From Strobilurus pachycystidiatus (Eukaryota > Basidiomycota > Agaricomycetes > Agaricales > Physalacriaceae), in contig JAHLMK010000019.1 in NCBI GenBank assembly GCA_019915135.1, positions 124,001 through 188,000 of the forward strand: a stretch of 64,000 bases of DNA, written 5' to 3'. The notes below the pieces were generated by a model. It was not told where the DNA came from. It saw only the letters and a list, made by a program, of their open reading frames with translations, and did no database searches. Shown in pieces: positions 10,843 to 21,801 of the stretch (position 1 is the first letter of the stretch; each line of letters opens with the position of its first letter). The position numbers were made by a program, and so were the translations under genes.

Positions 10843-12976
10843 CTCCACCTCCACCTCCTCCAGGTATACCTCCTGGAGGGGCTCCGCCGCCCAAGCCTCC
10901 ACCCCCTCCAGGGGGTGCTCCGCCTCCACCGCCTCCGATTCCTCCACCTCCTCCGCCCACTGGTCCTCCGCCGCCGCCGCCACCTCCACCTCCGCCACCT
11001 CCGCCTCCTCCAGCGCCGCCCCCACCGCCACCTCCGTGGACGGGGTAATGGTATCCACCAACCCAATAGCCTTGTGAACCTAACCCGCCAGGGTTAGACA
11101 TTCCTGATCCTGAAGCGGAATTCAGTTTCGCGGGCTGATTCAGTGGCCCCCCAGCCGTCCCCGTCGCCAGGCCGGGTAGAGGATTCAAGCGGTAGATACC
11201 TGGACCGGCCGAGATAGGATGGTCCGTGGTTCTTTGCCCTGACTGGGCTGCGGCAGCTCCGGAGGGATTGGGCGTCGAGTGTGCCACGAAGGGGTTGTTC
11301 ATATCCACGTCGACGCGAGCGTGAGGTACCGAGGTAGGCGTTGCGGGCGTCTCCGCAGCCGTACGGCGATGCCTGGCCGCTATGGACGCTGTGATGGAAG
11401 CTTGCGGGTCATTGAAGGCTACATGTTGGCCTGAAAGACACTCAGACGGCAGGCGCCTGTTGTCAGCTCCAACTTTGGGCTTATAATACCCGTTAGAAGG
11501 CGAAGGAACTGATCTATCGTCTCGAGCTGCCGCTAACGCCTCTGCCAGGAATCCAGGCGCGTAGGTTTGTGCGATCTCGGCATAGCCTGGACGCAATACG
11601 AGATTGGCCAACCTTCGTTCACCTAGCTGACGCGCCTCGTATTCTCGCACCTCATCGACGGTAGAGTCGTACGAGGAGACGTCGCTCAGAGGTATCTGAG
11701 GGAGGTGCACTACGCGTAGGGCGTTGATGAGCTGTTTGACGTGGGAACGACCGCTCTTCAAACGCCGCTGGAGCGTTGAGATGGTCGTCAATACAATCTC
11801 GCGTGAAGGGGCAGCTTCTAGCAGACGGAGAAGCGTGAATTCTGGGTCTACACGGAAGCTAATGTGATGCTCTGGGCGAATCTCGTAATTCAGAACATCG
11901 ACCACTTGAGAGAGAGCTAAGACAACATGGCCCCACAACCACAGGTCGTTTTCACCCTTTCCCACAGAGTAATATACCTGCCTCGCGCCCGACTCGTTCG
12001 CATTGCGAACTTGGTATTTGCGGAGCTGCGCGGAGGTTGGACGATAGTCGAGACGGTCTTCAATGCCTTGGTCCAGATCGGACCAGACAGTCTCCATAGG
12101 ATACTGCCAACGAATGATAGCGTCTCGAATGTTCAGCGTAGACTGATGACTACGACCCGGAAGACATGAGTCCTGTAAGCCGTACCGAGCCAAGGGATCC
12201 TCATCTTGAGTAAGGTTGAATTTATACCAACGGGCGATTGACTGCGCGAGCGTCTCGTTGTGTATTGGATACCCCTTGCCGACAGAGGTGAAGATTCTAG
12301 CTCCCTCCTCCCTAGGTTGGGAAGAAATGCTAGTAAGACCACCATCAATAGACAGATCTTCCACAATGCTAGAATTCCCGGTCTCCGACGGCTCGACCTC
12401 TAAGAGACCCGAGCTAGCCACCGAAGCGCGACTACCCACTGACGCCCGACGCACGCGAGCCGGGGTCGGGGAGTCTAACGTCGTATCACCCTCATCCTTC
12501 CCGGCGCCTTCAGCGGCCGAATTCTTCTCCTTGGCGCCTACAGCAGCCTCCTTTCTGTTCCCTGAACCTTGCCCACCCATCGACGTTGCCAAACCAAAGT
12601 TGCGAGGAGTCGCCACGGTTAAGCCTACGCGCGCGTTGGCGAAGTTCAAAGATGACGGGGGTAATTCACCGAGCGGCGCGGTAAACTTGGTGGTTTTGTG
12701 ATTGGTCCAAGGGGTGACCGCCTTGTAAAACGGGTTCTGTCGGGTGTTGGGGTGCGGAAGCGGGGTCAAAGGCGATAACGGCTCCGACGGTGACCAGAGT
12801 TTTCTTTCCGAGCTCGCTGCGTCTGAGGAGGACGGGGCTGGTGTTGGTTGCGGAGGGACGGGAGTCGTCTTCTTCGGATTCGTCCTCCTGGAATTTGCCG
12901 CGGTGTCTGACACTGCGCGTCTGTTTTTCTGTTTGTTAGGCTGTGAGTCGGGAGTAGACGCGCGCGCAGCAAACAT
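8423..12976 (-). CDS. gag: Gypsy Gag with zinc knuckle and aspartic protease
   Basis: An ORF of 1,517 residues, much longer than usual gypsy Gag proteins. The N-terminal ~640 residues are Ser/Pro-rich and unrecognised. A glycine tract covers about 645-726. A capsid-like region (WTGSASAWWQAL onward) lies near 765-920, a CX2CX4HX4C zinc knuckle (CYVCTSPKHFARDC) near 1008, and a retropepsin with DTGA near 1210 followed by PLLIG. The last residues (after SGYNH) come from the inserted 4.36-kb segment, so the native C terminus has been replaced. Across the insertion, the reading frame that continues SGYNH on the pol side stays open to 3875 and overlaps the pol start in another frame. Pol expression would therefore need frameshifting or re-initiation. 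Confidence 0.9.
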
Positions 12977-13274
12977 AAACTAGAAGTTGGGAGTAGCTGG
13001 GAGAGCGTAACAGACTGAAATTTTCTGATGAAACGTGCCAAATTTGTAAATGACTGTCAAACGCCACGGCAAATGCGCAACCCTGCGAGAAGTGGGTCCT
13101 TGGCTGCCGAACCACGGCGCATACAGCAGCCAGGATACCTTCTGCTCATATTCGCTTCCGTCTCGCAACGGGCGCATTCAGCAGCCATCGTTCCGATTTC
13201 TTTCCAAACGGTGGCTGACGTCTGCCGTGCAGCGGTTGTGATGAGAGTATTATCCGACTTCCACCTGGCTTGGT

Positions 13275-13296
13275 GAAGTCCCGGGTTTCCCCACCA
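13275..13296 (-). other. tRNA primer-binding site
   Basis: One base inside the LTR, the minus strand reads TGGTGGGGAAACCCGGGACT and on. Its complement ends in ACCA preceded by a plausible 7-nt acceptor strand (TTTCCCC) and T-stem (CCGGG), as in the 3' end of a tRNA. The tRNA identity cannot be given without the host tRNA set. Confidence 0.55.
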
Positions 13297-13297
13297 C

Positions 13298-13615
13298 TGT
13301 AATCGGGCCCAGGATAAGTAAGACTTCTCGCCAGGAGAGGGTCGGATGTCGATAGCGTAGTCGTATACGCGTGTAGTCGTCCGAGTACGAGTATGTAGAT
13401 ATCCGTAATCGGAGTCCGTTGGCCTGTAACTCTGGCTAAAGAGACGATGTGACCCGTCGTCGGGGAGCGGTCTCAGGAGCGCTCAGCCGGCGCGACGGGA
13501 ATCAGGAGATAAGCATGCAAGAACGGTGTTGATAGTAAAGATAATACAGGTGCGGAGCGCGGTAATCTACGTATAAGGGAGTAACCCTAACCTTACTGAT
13601 GTGCTTCCCGTCACA
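13298..13615 (-). repeat. Probable 5' LTR of the gypsy element (318 bp)
   Basis: Read on the minus strand it starts TGTGACGGGAAGC and ends CCCGATTACA, the TG..CA ends expected of an LTR. It sits upstream of gag and next to a good primer-binding site. The partner LTR is outside the window, so the boundaries rest on the terminal dinucleotides and the primer site only. A TATA-like stretch (ttatacg, minus) lies inside. Confidence 0.6.
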
Positions 13616-13737
13616 TTGGCTCCTGTTTGCCCCTCACGGTATGGTTTTCGTCTATCGCCTCGTAATATTCTACTAACCGGTAGACGTCTTCCTTGGGTTC
13701 AGTCAATGCTTTTCCTGGGTCGGCGCCGGACACGACG

Positions 13738-13959
13738 ATGTATTGTGTCGACGCCTTCGACCTGATCCTTTGTTACCTTTGGGATCACCTCTCCATCCGT
13801 CGCCTCATCGCCCTCCTCTGGGCGTCGGAGCGGGATCCGGCCATCGCCGCCTGCTTTCGTGAGTTCGTGGCTGCGGAGGAGACCCCAGGATCGGAGTCCC
13901 GTTGGAACATGACTTTTGAGGAGTGGTCCCGGTCGATGGACTCGGCGCGGGATTGGTGA
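13738..13959 (+). CDS. Small hypothetical ORF (73 aa)
   Basis: ATG-initiated ORF with ordinary amino-acid composition (DLILCYLWDHLSIRRLIALL near the start, then acidic and Trp-containing residues). It lies 120 bp beyond the gypsy LTR and may be a fragment of a gene disrupted by that insertion. No family recognised and no flanking exon was identified. Confidence 0.25.
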   Translation: MYCVDAFDLILCYLWDHLSIRRLIALLWASERDPAIAACFREFVAAEETPGSESRWNMTFEEWSRSMDSARDW

Positions 13960-15429
13960 GGGACTTGGTCGCCTTGAGGGAATGTCGTGCGGAGGGGTTT
14001 TTTCTTGGACGCATAGGTATGGGCATGAACCCAATACGTCTCCGATAGTAATTCTCGATGCGCGCCCTTCTGTATTTTTATAAATCTATGCATTTGTCTG
14101 GGTGTTGCCTGGTCCTGGTCGAGCGAGGAGACAATTTTCCCAGGTCGAGGATCTTTGGTAATGCGTCTGAACTTGTTGCGCTTGCGCGTCGTGATTGACT
14201 GATTGTAGCGTGGTTCGTGGGATCGGACCCTCGGCCCTGATCGCCAAGTGATTGGGTCATCGCTTCCGCTGGGTGGGATCCCTCTATTTCTCTTTGCGCT
14301 TCCAGTTCGACCTCCCCAAGGTTCTGAGGACCGTCCTTCGTTACGGGGCCCTGACGAATCGCCTAATTATCTGAGTCCTGTGTTGTTTGTGCTGAGTGAA
14401 TTTTATTCAGAAAATGATGGGCGCATTGCGCGAAATCCATCAGTCCTCCCTTTTGTCGAGAAAGAATACGTCGTCATCGTCGTAACAAATTTTGCGCCAG
14501 ACCCCCTTGGGAGGAATTCAAGCATTGTGTCTTTGTAGATGGGAACAATGCTGGAGTTCCTCCGAGAGGGGACCATGATGAACCACTCCATCACTAGTCA
14601 ATGGTGATTCAATTGAGTATATCGGTTCGATGTGAAGCTCTCTGATGAACTCCGGGGACCGTATTCGTCGAAGGGGTTTTTCCAGGTAGCACTGGGAGAA
14701 ATGGTGCATCATGCACTGCGCACCCCCACTTCACCCTCACCACCCCCAACGTCCCGTAGCCCCCACTGCTTCCCCCACCTTCCGCGCACCCACCCTGCGC
14801 CTTGCACCATCAACCAATATGTTCTCGTCCCCGCAATCATCAAGAAATTAGCGCCCCCACCCTCAATGTCCCCTTTCCTACCCCTTTTCCGCGAAGTTGT
14901 GGGCGTGGCGGACGGAGTATTGGTAGAGAGGAAGACTTTGTTGAGGATTGGGTGGTGGTGGAAGATGTGAAGTCGTCGTCCAATGATGCTACAGGATCTG
15001 AGGGGGTGGAAGTGGTATAAAGGGAAGACTGCCTGATTCGAAGGTTCATAAGAGGGGAACAGTATGGAAGACAGGGATTAAGAAACTATTCGCACCGGCA
15101 ATGACTGGAAAGAAAACGCTTGTACCCGCCGCATTCAGCTAAGAGGAGAAGCATGCAGCGCTGAGGATGATATTGAGGCCGTCGGTAAATCTGCCATTGA
15201 CATTGACCTAGTGGACAATGCTGCAACATTGTTCCGGTATCCTGCAAGTCAACGCATCTTGAAGTTGGCTGAACGGGCGCCTGTAGCATTCATGTGTCCA
15301 CCCCCCAGTTGTTGTGTCCGCCCCGCTGTCGATGCATACCGTTTGCCGAGCGTTCCCGTCCCCGCGGTTCGTTTCATGTCAAATATTGCCGGAACTGGAG
15401 CGCACCGTCCAATTTAGAGTGCGATTGCA

Positions 15430-15923
15430 GGAGTAAGTTGTGGTGGTGGGATTCAGTGATCACGATCCGGATGCAGATCGTCCAAATACGGACTCGATTG
15501 CTTCATCCATCCAAGTGCCAGATACGCGTACACCTGTATTCACGCTCGACAACGCACAGACTATCGCATTTGCAAGGTAAGTCTTCATGTTTATATCCTG
15601 ACGTATGCTCAAATGTTGTCTTCTAGCTCTCACGGTGCCCGCTGGAACTATTTGACTCTTTTGCCCGCGCAATGGCCCGCATTGTTTTCACCCGTTGGGA
15701 GGCCACGACTGGGCAGACTGTCAGCTATACCGCCCTCCACGATGCGCTCCAGAAGCATGTGTTTCGCTTTGGCCCTGATGCGGCCACATTTGCACTCGCG
15801 TATAAACTTCATCGTTTCCGGGGCCGTCTCTCATTTTCCACCAGTAAAACCGCCTGGCACGACCCCGACACCAAGGACGCATATGGACACCTGACCATCC
15901 GAGTGTTCAACACGGAGAACTAG
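15430..15923 (+). pseudogene. Fragment of an unrecognised protein with a spliceosomal-type intron
   Basis: The frame ending in VFTLDNAQTIAFA (to 15573) is followed by an intron-like segment at about 15576-15627 (GTAAGT start, CTGAC branch site, TCTAG end). A protein-like frame then runs from ARIVFTRWEATTGQ to 15923. The two frames do not join in phase with the obvious splice sites, so the fragment looks broken. There is no upstream start or further exon that I can support, and no family recognised. Confidence 0.3.
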
Positions 15924-16394
15924 TGCATAGGCACGGTGCACTGGTACAGATTGGCGGACAGTATACCGTTCGTTCACGAGCTCGAGAACCCTGGCAGCGT
16001 TAGGGCCATGATCGTGCGCCACGCCAACACTCCAGAGAATGAACACCGCTTTAGGAACTGGTTCCGCCAGAGCGATCACATCGAAGTATACATTCTCTTG
16101 CAGTCTGCGATACTTTCCTTACCCTCCGGCAGGTTTTCTAGTCGTATCCTGACTTATTGTATTCCACGCTAATTTTTTGTTGCTACATTGTAATTCTTGT
16201 TACTGCTTTGCTTTGCATTGCATTCACTATTGTACGCGCTCACTAAATGTACATATACTGTATCAACACCGTAATTATACCAGTTAACACACCTTGATCA
16301 TAGCAGATTGCCTTTGTCCTGGTCAGGTCAATCTCTGTAGGAAAGGCGGCGGAGGCGCGTCGAGGGAGCTTTTACGAATCTCACTGGCGCGTAA

Positions 16395-16856
16395 TAGAGA
16401 TGTCCACGAATATATATTTGAGTATATTCTTAATCATACACACGAATAATCCCCCCTCCAAGGGTCATAATTGTTATTCATGAATATACTCTTAATCTTA
16501 TTTGTCAACTTAATCTTCACTGCAAATATCTTGCTTTTATTCATGAATATTTACGAATATACGAGTATAATCATCTCAATGTCACTCAAGATCACAGTTA
16601 AAGTTATTGAATAACTTATAAATCATTCAAACAGCATCTAAATTTATCATAAACTTGTCTGTAATACTGGGAATTCAGTATTGTCAGACACTCATGAATG
16701 AGTTGAGGATTATGTGAACTTGAGGGTCCATATTCTATATTCATCAACTTATTCTTATTCACGAATATAATATATTCATCATATTCATATTCATGAATAA
16801 AATTAGGAATATATTCATGAATATCCTCCTTTACTCCTTATTCGTGGTCATGTCTA
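16395..16856. mobile_element. hAT-type MITE (462 bp, AT-rich)
   Basis: Ends are inverted repeats: left TAGAGATGTCCACGAATA, right (reverse complement) TAGACATGACCACGAATA, 16 of 18 matching. It is flanked by a perfect 8-bp duplication GCGCGTAA (16387-16394 and 16857-16864), the size made by hAT transposases. The interior is AT-rich with repeated palindromes of the type ATATTCATGAATAT (around 16477, 16537, 16785, 16810). No ORF; non-autonomous. Confidence 0.85.
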
Positions 16857-16864
16857 GCGCGTAA

Positions 16865-19160
16865 CGCGTTGACTTGGACTTGTGCTGGATTCGTCCTATC
16901 AAATAATGAATTATATTGACACACTAGAGGTTATTTAGAGCGCCCATTTTCAACATTCCGAATGATCCCGATTTGTTCCCGGAGATAAATTGCTTTCGGA
17001 AGGTGTGATTGCCTGTTCGAGCAACATCTTCCAACACGTCTCGCTCACACCCAGCTCATGCCCGCACCTGCCACCCGAAGCACCGCTGCATATTCTACTG
17101 ACGGTGTTGAAACTGTTAAATATAACATTGCTCTGATACAAGATAAATTGAACGTATTTGACATCAAAAGAATTCAATATGAAATGTAAAATGATCCTCC
17201 ATTCCGTTGTTAGGATGGTGGGCGGGGCGGACAGGCGCTACTGTGGTCAGCAATGGGGCGGGGGAAGCATGCAAGCGTCGGCAGGCGTTCTCAATTGGGC
17301 TGGTCACGACAAGTCACATCAAAAATTTGGTCTCGGGGGAACCCGATCACCGCTCGAGGCCCTGAAAAGGACCGTTTTAAATAACCTCTACTTAACAATA
17401 ACTATCAAATGAATAATTTCCAAGCCGAACCAGTTTGGACGGGCGGAAAACGGCCTGCGAGGCCCAAAAACTGACTAGTTACATGCGTGGTGCCATAAAG
17501 GCACCACGAACATGTTTCCATGGGCCGTGCCCCCGGTGTGAGTAAGTGAAGTGGAACCTAGCAAATTTTGCCCTAACCCTAGTATAGGGTCAGAAAACCC
17601 TAGATTAGGGTCAAAGTGATATGTGGCCTGACCAAGAGAATAGATAGATGAATAGAGTGGTCCTGGGTGTTTTCTATTTCTATATTCTTGGAGATTTTGC
17701 ACTGACACCTATTTTTTAATTTTTTTGTCAAAACTTTTTTCTGCCTGCGAACCAAAACTTTTACCAACTGGTTGGGGTTCTTCAGAGGCGCGTGCCGATG
17801 GTGCCAACTTACCTATTCCTTAACATTTCCACACACATAATTATGTTATTTTAATACTGTATGACATGTGTGCCAAATTATCTTATCTTGTTTTATCCTG
17901 CATATTTAATCTAATACACATCTTCTGATACTGATACTGTAGAATATCTATGTGCTGTGCAATGAGATTCTAATTCTGAAATACAAAGGAAGGCACATGA
18001 GATAGAATTACACTCTATAGTAAATATAAGTGCACTTTGTAATAGGTGAATAAAATATACTGACTTTTTTTTTGATACAAGAACTTTATCTAATGTCCCT
18101 CTCAATAAATACTGATGCCATCATCATTGATCTCCCTTGAGGAGATTTCCACATGTCACACTAGGAACTGAGTTCAGTACTTGATGTTGCACCTAGGAAC
18201 TTCTTCTACTTCTCTTGCTGATGATACAATCTATTGAGATCCCATAAATAGCTGGGGATATTGTCATGACTCGGTCACGGACCTGTCATGAGATTGTGCC
18301 GCACAACAACTGCACGCTAAATACACTACGCAAGGGAAGGACTCCTCTGGTTAAATCAACCTCACGTCTGTTGCTCGTCTTTTCTGCATACTCCCATGCA
18401 TGATGCGCTGTTCTATTGAGAGATGACTCGACACAACCGCTACCTTAGCATCAGTCCTGCATGGCGCAAATGACAGCCCGCATCATTGTGCTTTATCCCG
18501 TCCATTGTCCAATCAGCAGTGTCTGATCCGGCGCACATCTCTTGACCTAGCGAAAGCATCATGCGCTACCACAATTGAGAGCGCTCCCGACAGACTCTTT
18601 GAGAAGGAAACTAACTGTTATGGGTTTGTCAAGTAAATACAGGCACTCTTTGTAGTTGATACTCAGACTTTGTCCTTATCACCAGTTTCCGTCCGCATCC
18701 TTTTATCGGATACTCTGACTCCCACTGAGCAACAGCTCTCACATGCCTTTCCTCAACAACTCCGATATTGCCTCCTACCACTCGACACCTTGAGAAGAGA
18801 ATATATATGCATCACACCTCGGACTGGGTCTGACATACACCGTGTATCCCTTTCACTGGTGATATGGAAGTACGACCGCTCAGGGTGGGTCGTGGGTACA
18901 CTCCAAAGATATGTGTGTTGGCTGAGACGTAGAGACGCACCACCGTGCGCAAGTCTCTGTCACAGCAGGATCAAATCGCAATAGATATCTATGTTGCGGG
19001 ATCAGATCGCAATAGATATCTATGTTATGCCTTTCCAAAAAAGTCTTGGTTGAAATATAATACAAGGATTGGTGGTGAGCAATCCCCGGTTCAAGCCCGG
19101 GATGCTTAGTAATCCGGTCACTAAAGTTAACTGGCGATCGGATGGTCTGACGCGACTTCG
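16865..19160. other. No gene recognised; repeats and AT-rich DNA
   Basis: Holds a block with CCCTAACCCTAG and GGGTCA motifs (17570-17640) resembling one at 22420-22480, a T-run followed by GCGAACCAAAACTTTT (17740), AT-rich DNA (17820-18120), and a 33-bp direct repeat (18968 and 19001, gatcaRatcgcaatagatat core). A tRNA T-arm look-alike near 19082 lacks the rest of a tRNA. Confidence 0.5.
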
Positions 19161-19163
19161 CCA

Positions 19164-21401
19164 TTGATCACGACGACCGTAGCCTCTATAGCCCTACTCC
19201 GCTTGTTTTACCTACTCTCAATCATCAGAATTATGCATTACTCTGCTCTGAAAGTACATGATTTCAAAATATGTCGCACCAGACGCGTAAAGATCTCAAG
19301 AAATTATCGATTCGTCGATCCGGAGATGTCACAAGTACTCGAAGAAGCTGCCGGCCAGATGGCTGAGGGGGAGTCAGGAGATTCCACCCAGTCACCGTCT
19401 TCATCTCCAGCAACGTCTACATCAGACAAGTCGACATCAGAATCAGAACCAGAGATCAAATCAGAACCCTCACTATCACCAGACAAGCACACACCGAGTC
19501 CAGACCAGCCAGGACCATCCCAGCATACATATCCACCCAAACCACCAACCACGCCCAAGATGAGATCATCCTACAACATGGAACATAGCCCGAAACCAAA
19601 TCAGTTGAACCGCATCCCGTTATGCGTCATGACACGCAAAGTTACGGACACCAACTATGCGAAACTAGGCAATCCGGACTCACCCTCAGGCTAATCATCA
19701 CGTCCCAATCGCGGGAGCGATCATCAGGCATCCGAAGCGGTCGAGGACGAAAGTCCCAATATGGCACACTATGCATTCCGTGCATCAGTCGGAGACCTCT
19801 CAGAAGGAGACCGACACATACCTCAAAGTATTGAGGAGGCACGCGCCTCATCCGCATGGCCAGAATGGGAACAAGCCATCAACACCGAGCTCGAGACACT
19901 CGGGAAGATGGGAACCTGGGACCTCCAAGATTGTCCAAAGGATCAAAGGCCTGTAGGCTGCCGATGGGTATTCGACCTGAAAACGGATCAACAAGGTCAG
20001 ATCACAAAGTACAAGGCAAGATTAGTGGCGAAAGGGTACTCACAGATACCTGGGATGGATTACTCCAAAACATTCTCGCCAGTCGTTCGACTCGAATCAT
20101 TACGTGCTCTACTAGCTATTGCTGCCGTCGAGGATCTCGAGATGAGACAGCTCGACGTCAAAGGTGCGTACTTGAATGGAGACCTCGAAGAAGAAGTCTT
20201 CATGGCCCAACCACCAGGTTTTGATGACGGCAGTGGTCGTGTTTGCCATCTGCGCAAGACATTTTACAGTCTAAAACAGTCAGGGCGTGAATGGAACCGA
20301 AAGTTGCATCAGATACTTACCGGTATCGGATTTCAGCGCATCGAGGTTGACCACGGAGTCTACATCCGCTGAATCAAAGATCAGTTTGTAATTATAACAG
20401 TCTGGGTCGACAACTTACTTCTATTCAGCAATAACTCAACCATGATCTCCGCCACCGAGCTCGCACTCAAGCGAGAAGTCGAGATTAACGACATAGGCGA
20501 ACCAAAGAAGATAATCGGAATTGAGATTTATCGTGACCGAGAGCGGCGCCAGATACAGATATCGCAAGAGCACTACATCGACGGAGTTCTAAATCGTTTT
20601 GGATTCGAAAATATGTCGACCGTTACCACGCCAATGGACCCGAACGTTGTCCTGCACCAAGCCGGGGAAGGATCCGGACAGGCAACAGATGAGCGCGGCC
20701 ACAGCTACGCTGAGCTTGTAGGATCACTAATCTGGGTGTCCACAGTCAGTCGTTCAGACATTGCGTATGCTGTATTGCGAGTGGGAGCGTACGCCGCGAA
20801 ACCAGATGGCAGTCATTGGACAGCCGTGAAACGTGTGTTCAGGTACCTCAAAGGTACACGTGGTCATCGGATCACTTATGGCGGAATTAAACCGGAACGG
20901 AACGATCAATTCACCTCTGTATTCAACTCTTACAGCGCATACAGTGACGCCGACTTTGCTGCCAACCCCGACAATCGCAAGTCGGTATCTGGTCATATCT
21001 ATCTACTCGGCCACGGACCAATTGCATGGCATTCAAAGCGACAACCAACAGTCGCACTCAGCACCGCGGAAGCGGAGTACTCAGCGCTAACTAGCGCTTC
21101 ACGCCAGGCTATCTGGTATTGATATCTATTTAAGGCCCTAGGATTTGGGAGTCCTGAGGAGCTGACTCTTATCTATTCTGACAATCAGTCAGCCATTGCC
21201 ATCACACACGATCCTCAGTATCACGCACACTCAAAACATTTTGACATCGAGAGTCATTGGATCCGCGAGAAGATCGAACACGGTATCATCTGTGTTGACT
21301 ACTGTCCTACTGATGAGATGGTAGCTGATATACTCACTAAGGCATTGCCGCGCGTCAAGCACGAACAATTCACGCAGGAAATGGGCTTGATAGCGGCTTG
21401 A
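19164..21401 (+). pseudogene. Copia Pol fragment (integrase C-end, RT, RNase H), three in-frame stops
   Basis: One reading frame runs from about 19,164 to the final TGA at 21399-21401. It begins with the integrase tail (TRRVKISRNYRF). Reverse transcriptase follows from WPEWEQAINTEL through YKARLVAKGYSQ and LDVKGAYLNGDL, and RNase H comes last (YSDADFAANPDNRKSVSGH...LSTAEAEYSAL). Internal stops are TAA at 19692, TGA at 20370 and TGA at 21120. Each is one transition from a sense codon, and no frameshift is needed. The catalytic motif reads VDN where the family has VDD. Gag, protease and the integrase core are missing: a 5'-truncated dead copy. Confidence 0.9.
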
Positions 21402-21408
21402 GGGGGAG
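21402..21408 (+). other. Polypurine tract of the copia element
   Basis: Seven purines (gggggag) directly after the pol stop codon and directly before the 3' LTR, the usual place for plus-strand priming. Confidence 0.6.
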
Positions 21409-21801
21409 TGTTGAACGAGGCCCCGTTCGGGCATCGGGCAACCCGCTATCCGCAGCGCGGACTCGGGGAGTTCTCATTTGTTCTCGTATATTCTACATCA
21501 TTCCGTAGCATAGCATTCCGCAGCATAGCATTCCGCAGTACTTACACAGCACGTAGTCAGTATATAAAGCTTCATGTCCTGTACGTACAGCATGGAATAC
21601 AACTTACACTGCAACCCCCCATCATCGTGTGTGATCAGTTCGGACCTCACCCGTCCGTCTCAGCTATCGTAAATTTAACCTGCGCCAACAAGTCCACTCT
21701 GAAAATTTACAAGTACAAGTATGATAGTGCGGTATTTACGCGGGACCGCTCTGTCCCCGCCATCTATTCTCGAAGGGCGCTCTTGACTCATTCTCCCAAC
21801 A
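21409..21801 (+). repeat. 3' LTR of the copia element (393 bp)
   Basis: Starts TGTTGAACGAGG directly after the polypurine tract and ends CTCCCAACA, giving TGTTG..CAACA inverted ends. It contains a 15-bp direct repeat (catagcattccgcag, near 21507-21540) and a TATA box (tatataaag, near 21561). The next five bases are ttgaa, but with the 5' LTR lost no target duplication can be checked. Confidence 0.8.

Larger units (their letters stand above)
13..13186 (-). repeat. Dispersed 16-bp motif GGCTGCTGAAGGCGCC, 14 copies
   Basis: Copies (plus coordinates) start at 13, 52, 181, 2001, 2040, 3984, 4041, 9602, 9641, 10781, 12503, 12533, 13116 and 13171. All are in the element's sense orientation. Three are in the trailer, two in the leader, four in pol and five in gag. 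In every coding copy the frame is the same, giving Ala-Ala-Glu-Gly-Ala or a one-residue variant (AAVGA, AAECA, AAERA). Noncoding copies vary at the same few positions (for example GGCTGCTGTATGCGCC). A weaker relative lies near 3930. None is found in the 4112-8450 insertion or elsewhere in the window. Confidence 0.85.
1..13615 (-). mobile_element. Ty3/gypsy chromovirus LTR retrotransposon (3' LTR beyond window)
   Basis: Element read on the minus strand: 5' LTR at 13298-13615, tRNA primer site at 13275-13296, leader, gag-protease ORF at 12976-8423, pol-chromodomain ORF at 4073-321, then trailer to the window edge. The 3' LTR is not in the window, because the 5' LTR start is not repeated in bases 1-320. 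The domain order protease, RT, RNase H, integrase, chromodomain is that of Metaviridae chromoviruses, whose chromodomain directs integration to marked chromatin. Both ORFs are long and open, so insertion looks fairly recent. A 4.36-kb segment (4112-8467) interrupts the gag-pol junction; without it the visible part is about 9.26 kb. Five bases following the LTR (ttggc, 13616-13620) would be the target duplication, but the partner is outside. Confidence 0.9.
13616..16386. other. No confident gene; low-complexity and fragmentary ORFs
   Basis: Between the gypsy LTR and a hAT MITE. It contains a pyrimidine-rich stretch (14710-14880) and two short protein-like ORFs listed separately. No RNA gene or mobile-element hallmark recognised. 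Confidence 0.5.

Noticed and set aside
10749..11097. Arg/Trp-rich, Ala/Glu-rich and Leu/Arg-rich ORFs over the glycine tract
   Set aside because: Other-frame translations of the triplet repeat encoding the Gag glycine tract.
17570..17640. Interstitial telomere (CCCTAA repeats)
   Set aside because: Only one to two interrupted CCCTAA words, repeated at 22420 within a longer dispersed repeat; no tandem telomeric run.
19080..19105. tRNA T-arm look-alike (CCCGG TTCAAGC CCGGG)
   Set aside because: The stem-loop is perfect, but no matching 5' acceptor strand, D-arm or anticodon arm was found upstream. Not enough for a tRNA gene.
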